Part shown: positions 32,167 to 40,307 of the stretch, piece after piece | How the letters are laid out: each line of letters opens with the position of its first letter | Numbering within the stretch: position 1 is the stretch's first letter | The notes under the pieces: model-generated | The model's database searches: none | Seen by the model: only the letters and a program-made list of their open reading frames with translations | Told to the model about the DNA's origin: nothing | Source of the DNA: an uncultured Mesorhizobium sp. | GTDB taxonomy: Bacteria; Pseudomonadota; Alphaproteobacteria; Rhizobiales; Rhizobiaceae | NCBI GenBank assembly: GCA_937958475.1 | Contig: CALFXR010000237.1 | Span: forward strand, 1-40,307 | Reading direction: 5' to 3' | Length of the DNA: 40,307 bases | Translations under genes and position numbers: made by a program

Positions 32167-32763
32167 TCAGTGCGAAATCGGCAGCGTTCCCATATCGGGA
32201 TGAATTTCGGCAGCCATAAGGCCTTTGTCGCCGCGGCCGAAGCGGACAAGGACCACCTGTCCGGGCCGGAGCTCGGTGATTCCGTAGCGGCGCAGGGTCT
32301 CCATGTGAACGAAGATGTCCTCCGTGCCCTCGCCGCGCGTCAGGAATCCGAACCCCTTCGTACGGTTGAACCACTTCACCAGGGCGCGCTCGAGACCGCT
32401 CTCGGCGGTGACCGCCACATGCGTGCGCGGGGCCTGCTGTTCCGAGGGGTGGATCGCCGTGGAGACGTCCATCGAGATGATGCGGAAGGCCTGGAGACCG
32501 CGGTCGCCATTCCTGACCAGGCATACGACCCGCGCGCCTTCGAGCGCTGTCTGGAAGCCGTCGCGACGAAGGCAGGTGACGTGCAGCAGGATGTCCCCGA
32601 TGCCCGGCACGTCCGGCAGGATGAAGCCGAAGCCCTTGGCGACGTCGAACCACATGATCGCGCCGGAAACCTCGAACAGGCCGAGGCCTTCCACGCCTTC
32701 CTCTCGGGTCGACGCCGTGTCGTTCGCCGCGTCACGCCCCATGAAAGAGGCTTTCTCCCCCAT
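32167..32763 (-). CDS. Tandem cold-shock domain protein
   Basis: About 198 residues with two cold-shock domains, each with RNA-binding motifs: GAIMWFDVAKGFGFILPD and DILLHVTCL in the first, and ALVKWFNRTKGFGFLTRG and EDIFVHMETL in the second. These proteins bind single-stranded RNA/DNA and act as RNA chaperones. The double form is characteristic of rhizobia and relatives. ATG 32763 has GAGGAAAGGG upstream; ATG 32742 is also possible and gives a start MGRD. It heads a unit with DUF192. Confidence 0.88.
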   Translation of the reverse strand: MGEKASFMGRDAANDTASTREEGVEGLGLFEVSGAIMWFDVAKGFGFILPDVPGIGDILLHVTCLRRDGFQTALEGARVVCLVRNGDRGLQAFRIISMDVSTAIHPSEQQAPRTHVAVTAESGLERALVKWFNRTKGFGFLTRGEGTEDIFVHMETLRRYGITELRPGQVVLVRFGRGDKGLMAAEIHPDMGTLPISH

Positions 32764-32966
32764 CAGAACGCACCCTTTCCTCAATTACGCCGCCACTGAT
32801 TCTCTGTCTCAGAATAACATCGCGGCAGCGCTTACATGCAAGGCTCGGTTTTGGGTTTTTCACCGTTTAGGACAGTACAATACTGGCCGTGATCTTCGCA
32901 CCGTTGCCCTGCCGCCTCCGCCCGCCCTATGATCGCAGGCCGAGTCCGACAGCCAGGAAAAGTCCC

Positions 32967-33407
32967 ATGCGTTATCTGCACACAATGGTCCGCATCACCG
33001 ACGTCGAGGCTTCCCTCGACTTCTACTGCCGCAAGTTGGGGCTCGAGGAGGTGCGCCGCTACGAGAACGAGAAGGGCCGCTTCACCCTGATCTTCCTCGC
33101 CGCGCCGAAGGACAAGGCGAATTCCGCCGCGACGCGCGCGCCCGAACTCGAGCTCACCTACAACTGGGACCCCGAGACCTACACGGGCGGCCGCAACTTC
33201 GGCCATCTCGCCTACAAGGTCGACAACATCTACGAGACCTGCCAGCGCCTGATGGACGCCGGCGTGACGATCAACCGCCCGCCGCGCGACGGCAACATGG
33301 CCTTCGTCCGGTCGCCCGACAACATCTCCATCGAGCTCCTCCAGGAGGGCGAGCCCCTGCCGCCGCAGGAACCGTGGCTGTCGATGCCCAATGTCGGCGT
33401 CTGGTAG
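32967..33407 (+). CDS. gloA: Lactoylglutathione lyase (glyoxalase I)
   Basis: Converts the methylglyoxal-glutathione adduct to S-lactoylglutathione, detoxifying methylglyoxal. 146 residues from ATG 32967, preceded by AGGAAAAG. Metal ligands typical of the nickel-type enzymes are visible: His5 in RYLHTMVRI, Glu in LELTYNW, His in NFGHLAYKV and Glu in ISIELLQ. VEASLDFYCRKLGLEEVRR is the first VOC-fold repeat. A single gene 85 bases before the carboxylase beta subunit. Confidence 0.93.
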   Translation: MRYLHTMVRITDVEASLDFYCRKLGLEEVRRYENEKGRFTLIFLAAPKDKANSAATRAPELELTYNWDPETYTGGRNFGHLAYKVDNIYETCQRLMDAGVTINRPPRDGNMAFVRSPDNISIELLQEGEPLPPQEPWLSMPNVGVW

Positions 33408-33491
33408 AACAGCCGGTCTCGCACCTTTGTCGGCTTGCGCTCCATTGAGGGCGTGATAACAGGTCTCCCAGCCGACAGCTGGGGGACACTC

Positions 33492-35024
<1,533 letters not shown>

Positions 35025-35056
35025 CGGGACGTGCCCTGCCCGGTTCGCGCAGCAGG

Positions 35057-35233
35057 CTACAGCTTGCGGAACAAGCGGTCGAACTCATCGAGGTCGACGT
35101 AGAAGATCTTCGACATCTCGAGGATGATCTGGTCGCGATTGACCCCGCGCGCTTGCAGGATGCTGACGGCGGTGAGGATTTCCAGAGGCTCGGTGAGACG
35201 GCGCTTGGCGCTGTCCTCGGTTGCGATGAACAT
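35057..35233 (-). CDS. Hypothetical small protein next to pccB
   Basis: 58 residues from ATG 35233 (or 71 from GTG 35272). Composition is protein-like, with a helical core EILTAVSILQARGVNRDQ and the end KIFYVDLDEFDRLFRKL; no transmembrane segment or Cys. I do not recognise the family. It is convergent with pccB, 32 bases from its stop. An AGGA lies before ATG 35233. Confidence 0.6.
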   Translation of the reverse strand: MFIATEDSAKRRLTEPLEILTAVSILQARGVNRDQIILEMSKIFYVDLDEFDRLFRKL

Positions 35234-35439
35234 CTCGTTGTCCTGCGGATGACGGCGGGACTCGAACGGCACGACGCGATGTCACGAGGCCTGCGCGGCA
35301 CGATGGCCGCCGACGCGCCCACCCTGGCGGACCTGGCCGAAGCGCAGGCCGCAAACCACGAATCAAGCATTGGGCAAGTCTAACATGCCTCGACCGCAAC
35401 GCATGCTGCGTCCGGTTTGCGAGGGAGCCATCGCGCCCG

Positions 35440-35462
35440 GCGGCCGCGACACGCGCGGCCGC
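35440..35462 (-). terminator. Hairpin at the end of the urt operon
   Basis: A perfect 9-bp stem GCGGCCGCG / CGCGGCCGC with loop ACACG lies 11 bases past the urtE stop. No U-tract follows, so termination may need Rho, or the hairpin may only protect the 3' end. The remaining 35234-35473 interval shows no further gene. Confidence 0.45.
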
Positions 35463-35473
35463 GAAACCGGCGG

Positions 35474-36169
35474 TCACACGGTCAGGAACTTGCGCACGTC
35501 CGCCCGGTCGAGATCCTCTGCAGGGCCGGTGTGGACGATCAGGCCGCGGTCCATGATGTTGACCTCGTCGGCGAGGTCGCGGCAGAAGTCGAGGTATTGT
35601 TCCACCAGCAGGATGGCGATGCCGAACTGGTCGCGCAAGTAGCGGATGGCGCGGCCGATGTCCTTGATGATCGAGGGCTGGATGCCTTCGGTCGGCTCGT
35701 CGAGCACGAGCAGCTTCGGCCGCATGACGAGAGCCCGGCCGATGGCGAGCTGCTGCTGCTGGCCGCCCGACAGGTCGCCGCCGCGACGCGATAGCATCTG
35801 CCGGAGCACCGGAAACAGCTCGAACACGTGCTCGGGAATGTTGCGGTCGGCGCGCTTCAGCGGCGCGTAGCCCGATTCCAGGTTCTCGCGCACGGTGAGC
35901 AGCGGGAAGATCTCCCGCCCCTGCGGCACGAAACCGATGCCCGACCGGGCGCGATCGTACGCCGCGCTCCGGTCGAGCGCCTTCCCCTCGAAGGCAACGC
36001 TTCCCGATGTCAGCCGATGGTGGCCGACGATCGATCTCATGAGACTGGTCTTGCCGACGCCGTTGCGGCCGAGCACGCAGGTGATCCTGCCGGCACCAGC
36101 CTTGAGCGAGACGCCGCGCAACGCCTGGGCCGCGCCGTAGTGGAGCGTCGCGTTGGTCACTTCGAGCAT
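35474..36169 (-). CDS. urtE: Urea ABC transporter ATP-binding subunit UrtE
   Basis: One of two ATPases of the high-affinity urea importer. 231 residues from ATG 36169, with GGGAGA upstream. Walker A GRNGVGKTS, signature LSGGQQQQLAIGRAL, Walker B KLLVLDEPTEGIQPS and the LLVEQYLDF switch region are intact. TEGIQPSIIKDI is typical of UrtE as opposed to LivF. It is the last gene of the operon. Its start is overlapped by a possible small ORF (36157-36387). Confidence 0.93.
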   Translation of the reverse strand: MLEVTNATLHYGAAQALRGVSLKAGAGRITCVLGRNGVGKTSLMRSIVGHHRLTSGSVAFEGKALDRSAAYDRARSGIGFVPQGREIFPLLTVRENLESGYAPLKRADRNIPEHVFELFPVLRQMLSRRGGDLSGGQQQQLAIGRALVMRPKLLVLDEPTEGIQPSIIKDIGRAIRYLRDQFGIAILLVEQYLDFCRDLADEVNIMDRGLIVHTGPAEDLDRADVRKFLTV

Positions 36170-36387
36170 GTCGTGTCTCCCTGCATCGTCATTCCGGCAT
36201 CCGCGCCGATGCGGCCGCCGCCCCGCCCGCCCGGCGGGCACGCGGCGCGCCGACGCGGAGGCCAGACGCGCGGCGCGGCCTGTGCGCCGCCATCGGCGCG
36301 GCGGAGCGGCGACCAACCCTTTGCCTGCGTACCGTGGCGGCCGCCGGCGTACATGAAGCGATCGAGGGTAAACCGCCACATGGTCAT
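36157..36387 (-). CDS. Possible small protein coupled to urtD
   Basis: A 76-codon frame whose ATG overlaps the urtD stop as ATGA (36387-36384) and which runs into the start of urtE. The N-terminus MTMWRFTLDRFMYAGGR looks protein-like (Trp, Phe, Met and Tyr on a short amphipathic helix); the rest is Arg/Gly/Pro/Ala-rich and looks unstructured. No homologue is recognised. The 214-base gap between urtD and urtE has no other content that I can support. It could be a real coupling ORF or only open GC-rich spacer. Confidence 0.35.
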   Translation of the reverse strand: MTMWRFTLDRFMYAGGRHGTQAKGWSPLRRADGGAQAAPRVWPPRRRAACPPGGRGGGRIGADAGMTMQGDTTCSK

Positions 36388-37133
36388 CGCCCCAGATAGA
36401 CCTCGACGACGCGCGGATCGCTGGAAACGTGGTCGAGCGAACCTTCCGAGAGCACCGAGCCTTCGTGCAGGCAGGTGACCTTGACGCCGAGTTCGCGGAC
36501 GAAATGCATGTCGTGCTCGACCACGATGACGGAATGGGTCCTGGCGATGTCCTTCAGCAGCCGCGCCGTCTCCACCGTCTCGGCGTCGGTCATGCCCGCG
36601 ACCGGCTCGTCGACGAGCAGCAGCTTCGGATCCTGCGCCAGCAGCATGCCGATCTCCAGCCACTGCTTCTGCCCGTGGGAAAGGCTCGCCGCCATGTCGC
36701 CGCGCTTGGCCTCCAGCCGCGTCACGGCGAGGATCTCGTCGATGCGCCGGTCTTCCTCGACCGCGCGCCGGTGGAACAGGGCCGGGAAGATCGAGCGCGG
36801 CCCCTTCAGCGACAGGACCAGATTGTCCTCCACCGTGTGGCCTTCGAAGACCGTCGGCTTCTGGAACTTGCGGCCGATGCCCATCGTCGCGATGTCGGCC
36901 TCGTCGTGGCGGGTGAGATCGATCTCGCCGTCGAAGAAGACCTCGCCCTCGTCGGGCCGCGTCTTGCCGGTGACGATGTCCATCATCGTCGTCTTGCCGG
37001 CGCCGTTCGGCCCGATGATGGCGCGCATCTCGCCGCGGTCGAGCACCAGCGACAGGTTGTTGATGGCTCGGAAGCCGTCGAAGGAGACCGACACGCCGTC
37101 GAGATAAAGGATGGTACCGCTCTTCCTGCCCAT
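36384..37133 (-). CDS. urtD: Urea ABC transporter ATP-binding subunit UrtD
   Basis: Second ATPase of the urea importer, 249 residues. Walker A GPNGAGKTTMMD, the LSHGQKQWLEIGMLL signature typical of UrtD (SHGQ instead of SGGQ), Walker B KLLLVDEPVAGM and the H-loop VVEHDMHFV are present. ATG 37133 is preceded by GGAG; it begins 5 bases after the urtC stop. Confidence 0.94.
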   Translation of the reverse strand: MGRKSGTILYLDGVSVSFDGFRAINNLSLVLDRGEMRAIIGPNGAGKTTMMDIVTGKTRPDEGEVFFDGEIDLTRHDEADIATMGIGRKFQKPTVFEGHTVEDNLVLSLKGPRSIFPALFHRRAVEEDRRIDEILAVTRLEAKRGDMAASLSHGQKQWLEIGMLLAQDPKLLLVDEPVAGMTDAETVETARLLKDIARTHSVIVVEHDMHFVRELGVKVTCLHEGSVLSEGSLDHVSSDPRVVEVYLGR

Positions 37134-37138
37134 CGTCG

Positions 37139-38359
37139 TCACTCCGCCGGCTGGGGTTCTGGCGCAGCGCCCAGTGCGCGATGCTCGGCCGGCGCAGCAG
37201 GGGTGGCCCGCACGATGGCCGGCGCATCGCCCGGCGGCGGCGTATCGGCTTCCGCCCGGCGCCGCGCGCCGCGATCGCGCCACTGGTCCCAGAGGCCGAG
37301 CACGCCCTTCGGCAGGAACAGTGTCACGCAGACGAACAGCCCGCCCAGCGCGAACAGCCAGAGTTCGGGCAGCGCACCGGTGAAGTAGGACTTGCCGGTA
37401 TTGACCAGCAGCGCCCCGATGATGGGTCCCATGATCGTGCCGCGTCCGCCGACGGCGGTCCACACGACGACTTCGATCGAATTGGACGGGTCGAACTCGC
37501 CGGGGTTGATGATGCCGACCTGCGGCACGTAGAGCGCGCCGGCAATTCCCGCCATCACGGCCGAAACGGTGAAGGCGAACAGCTTGATGTTCTCCGGGCG
37601 CCAGCCGAGGAAGCGCGTTCGGCTCTCGGCGTCGCGCACCGAGATCATCAGCTTGCCGAACTTCGAGCCGACGATCCGCCAGGTGATGTAGACGGCCAGC
37701 GCCAGCGCCAGCGCCGACGCGGCGAACAGCGCCGAGCGCGTCGTCGAGGCCTGGATGTTGAAGCCGAGGATGTCCTTGAAATCGGTCAGGCCATTGTTGC
37801 CGCCGAAGCCCATGTCGTTGCGGAAGAAGGCGAGCAGCAGCGCGTAGGTCAGCGCCTGTGTGATGATCGACAGGTAGACGCCGGTGACGCGGCTCCTGAA
37901 GGCGAACCAGCCGAAGGCGAAGGCCAGCGCTCCGGGCACCAGCACGACCATCAGCGCGGCGAACCAGAACTGGTCGAAGCCGTACCAGAACCACGGCAGT
38001 TCCTTCCAGTTGAGGAACACCATGAAGTCCGGGAGGAGCGGGTTGCCGTAGACGCCGCGGTCGCCGATCTGGCGCATCAGGTACATGCCCATCGCATAGC
38101 CGCCGAGCGCGAAGAAGGCGCCGTGGCCGAGGCTGAGGATGCCGCAATAGCCCCAGACGAGATCGAGGGCGAGCGCCAGGAGCGCGTAGCAGAGATACTT
38201 GCCGACCAGCGCCACCATGAAGGTCGGCACGTGGAACATGCTGTCCGGCGGAACGGCGAGGTTGAGCACCGGCACCAGCACCGCGACCACGAGCAGGACG
38301 AGGATCGTGAAGAGGACGCGGCGGTCGGCGCCGGAGGCGAAGAAGCGGCCGGTGATCAT
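37139..38359 (-). CDS. urtC: Urea ABC transporter permease UrtC
   Basis: Inner-membrane permease of the LivM type, 406 residues, with about ten hydrophobic segments. Recognisable blocks are YLCYALLALALDLVWGYCGI, LSLGHGAFFALGGYAMGMYL, GNNGLTDFKDILGF and GAVGGRG-like WTAVGGRGTIMGPIIGALLV. ATG 38359 overlaps the urtB stop as ATGA, so the two are translationally coupled. The Pro/Ala-rich cytoplasmic tail of about 45 residues (GDAPAIVRATPAAPAEHRAL) is longer than needed for the fold. The same frame stays open upstream through urtB in another frame; that is not a fusion. Confidence 0.93.
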   Translation of the reverse strand: MITGRFFASGADRRVLFTILVLLVVAVLVPVLNLAVPPDSMFHVPTFMVALVGKYLCYALLALALDLVWGYCGILSLGHGAFFALGGYAMGMYLMRQIGDRGVYGNPLLPDFMVFLNWKELPWFWYGFDQFWFAALMVVLVPGALAFAFGWFAFRSRVTGVYLSIITQALTYALLLAFFRNDMGFGGNNGLTDFKDILGFNIQASTTRSALFAASALALALAVYITWRIVGSKFGKLMISVRDAESRTRFLGWRPENIKLFAFTVSAVMAGIAGALYVPQVGIINPGEFDPSNSIEVVVWTAVGGRGTIMGPIIGALLVNTGKSYFTGALPELWLFALGGLFVCVTLFLPKGVLGLWDQWRDRGARRRAEADTPPPGDAPAIVRATPAAPAEHRALGAAPEPQPAE

Positions 38360-39972
38360 GCTTCCACCGCCCTGCCCTTCAGCGCGAACAGGCCGCGCGG
38401 GCGTTTCTGTATGAACAGGATGATCAGCACGAGCACGAGGATCTTGCCGAGTACGGCGCCGGCATAGGGCTCGAGGAACTTGTTGAGGATGCCGAGCGAC
38501 ATGGCGCCGACCAGCGTGCCCCACAGGTTGCCGACCCCGCCGAAGACGACGACCATGAAGGAGTCGATGATGTAGCCCTGGCCGAGATTGGGCGAGACGT
38601 TGTCGATCTGGCTGAGCGCCACCCCGGCGATGCCGGCGATGCCGGAGCCGAGCGCGAAGGTCAGCGCGTCGACCCACGGCGTGCGGATGCCCATCGAGGC
38701 GGCCATGCGCCGGTTGGCGGTGACGGCTCGCATCTGCAGGCCCCAGGGCGTGCGCTTCATCACGTAGAGCAGGACAGCGAAGACGCCGAGGGCGAAGAGC
38801 ACGATCCAGAACCGGTTCCAGGTCAGCGCCATCTGGCCGAGGTCGAAGCCGCCCGACATCCACGAGGGATTGCCTACCTCGCGGTTGGTCGGGCCGAAAA
38901 TGGTGCGCACCGACTGCTGGAGGATCAGCGATACGCCCCAGGTCGCCAGCAGGGTTTCCAGCGGACGCCCGTAGAGAAAACGAATGATGCCGCGTTCGAT
39001 GGCGAGCCCCACGGTGCCCGCCACCAGGAAGGCGAGCGGCAGGGCGAAGGCGAGCGACCAGTCGAACAGGCCGGGAAACGACGTGCGGATGACCTCCTGC
39101 ACGACATAGGTCGTGTAGGCGCCGAGCATCACCATCTCGCCATGCGCCATGTTGATGACGCCCATCACGCCGAAGGTGATGGCGAGGCCGATCGCGGCGA
39201 GCAACAGCACCGAGCCGAGCGAAATGCCGTACCAGACGTTCTGGCCCGCGGCCCACAGCACCAGGCTGCTGTTCACCAGCACGATCGCGCCTTCGGCCGC
39301 TTCCCTGACCGGCCCTTCCGAGCGCGCCACGACGGCGGTGAGCAGCGACAGCGCGTCGCGATCGCCGCGCGCCTGCACCACCGCGATCGCGGCGATCTTG
39401 TCCTCGTCGGAGCGGTCGGAGACCAGGATCGAGGCCGCCCTCGCCTGTTCGAGCCTCGTCTTCACGGACGCCACCGTCTCGCGCCCGATCGCGGCGTCCA
39501 GCGCCTCGATGTTGGCGGCGTCGGGCGTGCGGAACATGGTGTCGGCGGCAGCAAGGCGCGCAGCCGGGTCGGTCGATCCGAGGGTCAGCCCGCCGAGCAG
39601 GTCGCGGATGACGCGCCGCAGCCCGTTGTTGACCTTGATCTTGGTGATTTCGGCCTTGGCGACCTCGCCGACCTTCTCGCCGGTCAGCGGATCCGAAAGC
39701 GTGACGGATTGCCCGGTTTCCTTGCCGACGAACACGGCGCTGTCGGACTTGCGGACGAAAAGATTGCCGTCGGCGAGCGCCAGGAGCACCAGCTCGACCG
39801 CGGGATCGCCGGTCGCCGCGAGTTCGCGGACCACGGCTTCGGTGGCCTTGAAGTCCTTGGCAGTCGCGAACCTGGCGATCGTCTGCCGCAGCCCCGCCTC
39901 GTCGGCCGAGACCGGGCCGAGCCCGGCGGCGAAGAGGGCGAAGAGAAAGGCGAGAACTTGCGGCATTTTCAT
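38356..39972 (-). CDS. urtB: Urea ABC transporter permease UrtB
   Basis: 538 residues. A signal peptide (LAFLFALFAAGLGPVSA) precedes a large periplasmic helical domain (about 24-235) seen in UrtB but not in LivH proteins; the permease domain (about 240-530) has some eight to nine membrane segments, with GVMGVINMAHGEMVMLGAYT, TIFGPTNREVGNPSWMSGGF and VVVFGGVGNLWGTLVGA. ATG 39972 is the likely start; no clear ribosome site is visible. Two strong hairpins lie between it and urtA. Confidence 0.94.
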   Translation of the reverse strand: MKMPQVLAFLFALFAAGLGPVSADEAGLRQTIARFATAKDFKATEAVVRELAATGDPAVELVLLALADGNLFVRKSDSAVFVGKETGQSVTLSDPLTGEKVGEVAKAEITKIKVNNGLRRVIRDLLGGLTLGSTDPAARLAAADTMFRTPDAANIEALDAAIGRETVASVKTRLEQARAASILVSDRSDEDKIAAIAVVQARGDRDALSLLTAVVARSEGPVREAAEGAIVLVNSSLVLWAAGQNVWYGISLGSVLLLAAIGLAITFGVMGVINMAHGEMVMLGAYTTYVVQEVIRTSFPGLFDWSLAFALPLAFLVAGTVGLAIERGIIRFLYGRPLETLLATWGVSLILQQSVRTIFGPTNREVGNPSWMSGGFDLGQMALTWNRFWIVLFALGVFAVLLYVMKRTPWGLQMRAVTANRRMAASMGIRTPWVDALTFALGSGIAGIAGVALSQIDNVSPNLGQGYIIDSFMVVVFGGVGNLWGTLVGAMSLGILNKFLEPYAGAVLGKILVLVLIILFIQKRPRGLFALKGRAVEA

Positions 39973-40003
39973 CAGTGCGAACCGTCGGTTTCCGGGGGGA
40001 AGG

Positions 40004-40059
40004 CCCGGGCGGCTTGCCGCCCGGGGTCGTTCGCTGCCGGCGCCGCACCGGGCGCCGGC
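40004..40059 (-). other. Two hairpins between urtA and urtB
   Basis: Hairpin 1 (40004-40025) has a 9-bp stem CCCGGGCGG / CCGCCCGGG and a 4-base loop. Hairpin 2 (40036-40059) has a 9-bp stem GCCGGCGCC / GGCGCCGGC and a 6-base loop. No U-tract. They lie just past the urtA stop and would protect urtA mRNA ends or reduce read-through into urtB. Confidence 0.8.
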
Positions 40060-40077
40060 TTCATATCGAGGCGGAAT

Positions 40078-40307
40078 TCAGTTCGTGCCCTTGCCGCCGC
40101 ACTTGCCGGTGGCGACGTTGAAGTTTCCGCAGGACATCGGAGCGCGCCAGTCGGCGATCAGGTCCTTGGAATCGGGCAGGTAGTCCGACCACTCGTCGCC
40201 GACCACGAGGCCGGAGGTCTGCCACACCGTCTCCATCTGGCCATCGGCCTGGATCTCGCCGATCAGCACCGGCTTGGTGATGTGGTGGTTCGGCATCATG
40301 GTGGAGA
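40078..40307 (-). CDS. urtA: Urea ABC transporter substrate-binding protein UrtA (C-terminal part)
   Basis: C-terminal 75 or so residues of the periplasmic urea-binding protein; the rest lies beyond the window end. The ending is characteristic: MMPNHHITKPVLIGEIQADG, VWQTSGLVVGDEWSDYLPDS, and PMSCGNFNVATGKCGGKGTN with two Cys that could form a disulfide. It is first in the operon order urtA-urtB-urtC-urtD-urtE. The promoter (expected to be NtrC-regulated) is outside the window. Confidence 0.93.
   Translation of the reverse strand, partial: STMMPNHHITKPVLIGEIQADGQMETVWQTSGLVVGDEWSDYLPDSKDLIADWRAPMSCGNFNVATGKCGGKGTN

Noticed and set aside
37139..40048. Apparent urtC-urtB fusion frame of 969 codons
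   Set aside because: The upstream part is urtB read in the wrong frame; the true urtB frame ends at 38356 with an ATGA overlap to the urtC start.

Overview
This 40.3 kb window is chromosomal DNA of a GC-rich alphaproteobacterium, most likely a Hyphomicrobiales (Rhizobiales) species of the Mesorhizobium/Phyllobacteriaceae type. The evidence is gene order and family content: the rne-amiC-mrcA-prfB cluster, the M48 protease-DsbA-aroQ-accB-accC-aat run, the DUF2155/NDUFA12 pair, tandem cold-shock domains beside DUF192, DUF3126, and an urt operon. I see no tRNA, rRNA, CRISPR array, insertion sequence, prophage or conjugation gene. The window is mostly core genome with short, structured intergenic regions. 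The assignment comes from reading the sequence only; no database search was run.

Layout. 1-606 is a mosaic of intergenic repeats. 607-7.1 kb is a cell-wall block: a membrane-anchored M23 endopeptidase (+), then on the minus strand an N-acetylmuramoyl-L-alanine amidase, a class A penicillin-binding protein and release factor 2, whose gene needs a programmed +1 frameshift. 7.1-10.6 kb holds RNase E with a long leader. 10.6-17.2 kb carries an aminotransferase (-) and a plus-strand run: M48 protease, DsbA-like oxidoreductase, type II dehydroquinase, BCCP, biotin carboxylase and L/F-tRNA transferase. 17.2-23.0 kb has a LysE exporter, DUF2155, the complex I accessory subunit NDUFA12, two GNAT acetyltransferases, small unknown proteins, gatB, and a tiny four-cysteine protein behind a near-perfect FNR/FixK site. 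23.0-27.0 kb is a signalling block: CBS-pair protein, rhomboid protease, PAS protein, double PilZ protein and a transglutaminase-like (LapG-type) cysteine protease. 27.0-35.3 kb is mixed metabolism: gamma carbonic anhydrase, serine acetyltransferase, enoyl-CoA hydratase, alpha/beta hydrolase, DUF192, cold-shock protein, glyoxalase and a biotin-dependent carboxylase beta subunit. 35.4 kb to the end is the urea ABC transporter operon urtA(partial)BCDE on the minus strand.

How the parts work together. M23, AmiC and PBP1A act on peptidoglycan synthesis and remodelling. AccB and AccC supply the biotin arm of acetyl-CoA carboxylase, while the later beta subunit serves a propionyl/acyl-CoA carboxylase whose alpha subunit is not in the window. 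The PAS, PilZ and BTLCP genes may form a c-di-GMP-linked surface or cell-cycle module; a CtrA-like site lies in front of the PAS gene. The urt operon imports urea, with strong hairpins after urtA that could keep binding-protein mRNA in excess.

Points most worth a second look: the FNR-type promoter driving the four-cysteine small protein; an orphan minus-strand terminator upstream of the rhomboid gene that implies a hidden short RNA; the repeat unit at 70-248 whose hairpin core differs by paired changes; a possible translationally coupled small gene between urtD and urtE; the CtrA-like cluster at 24.53 kb; and the attenuator-like hairpin in the rne leader.
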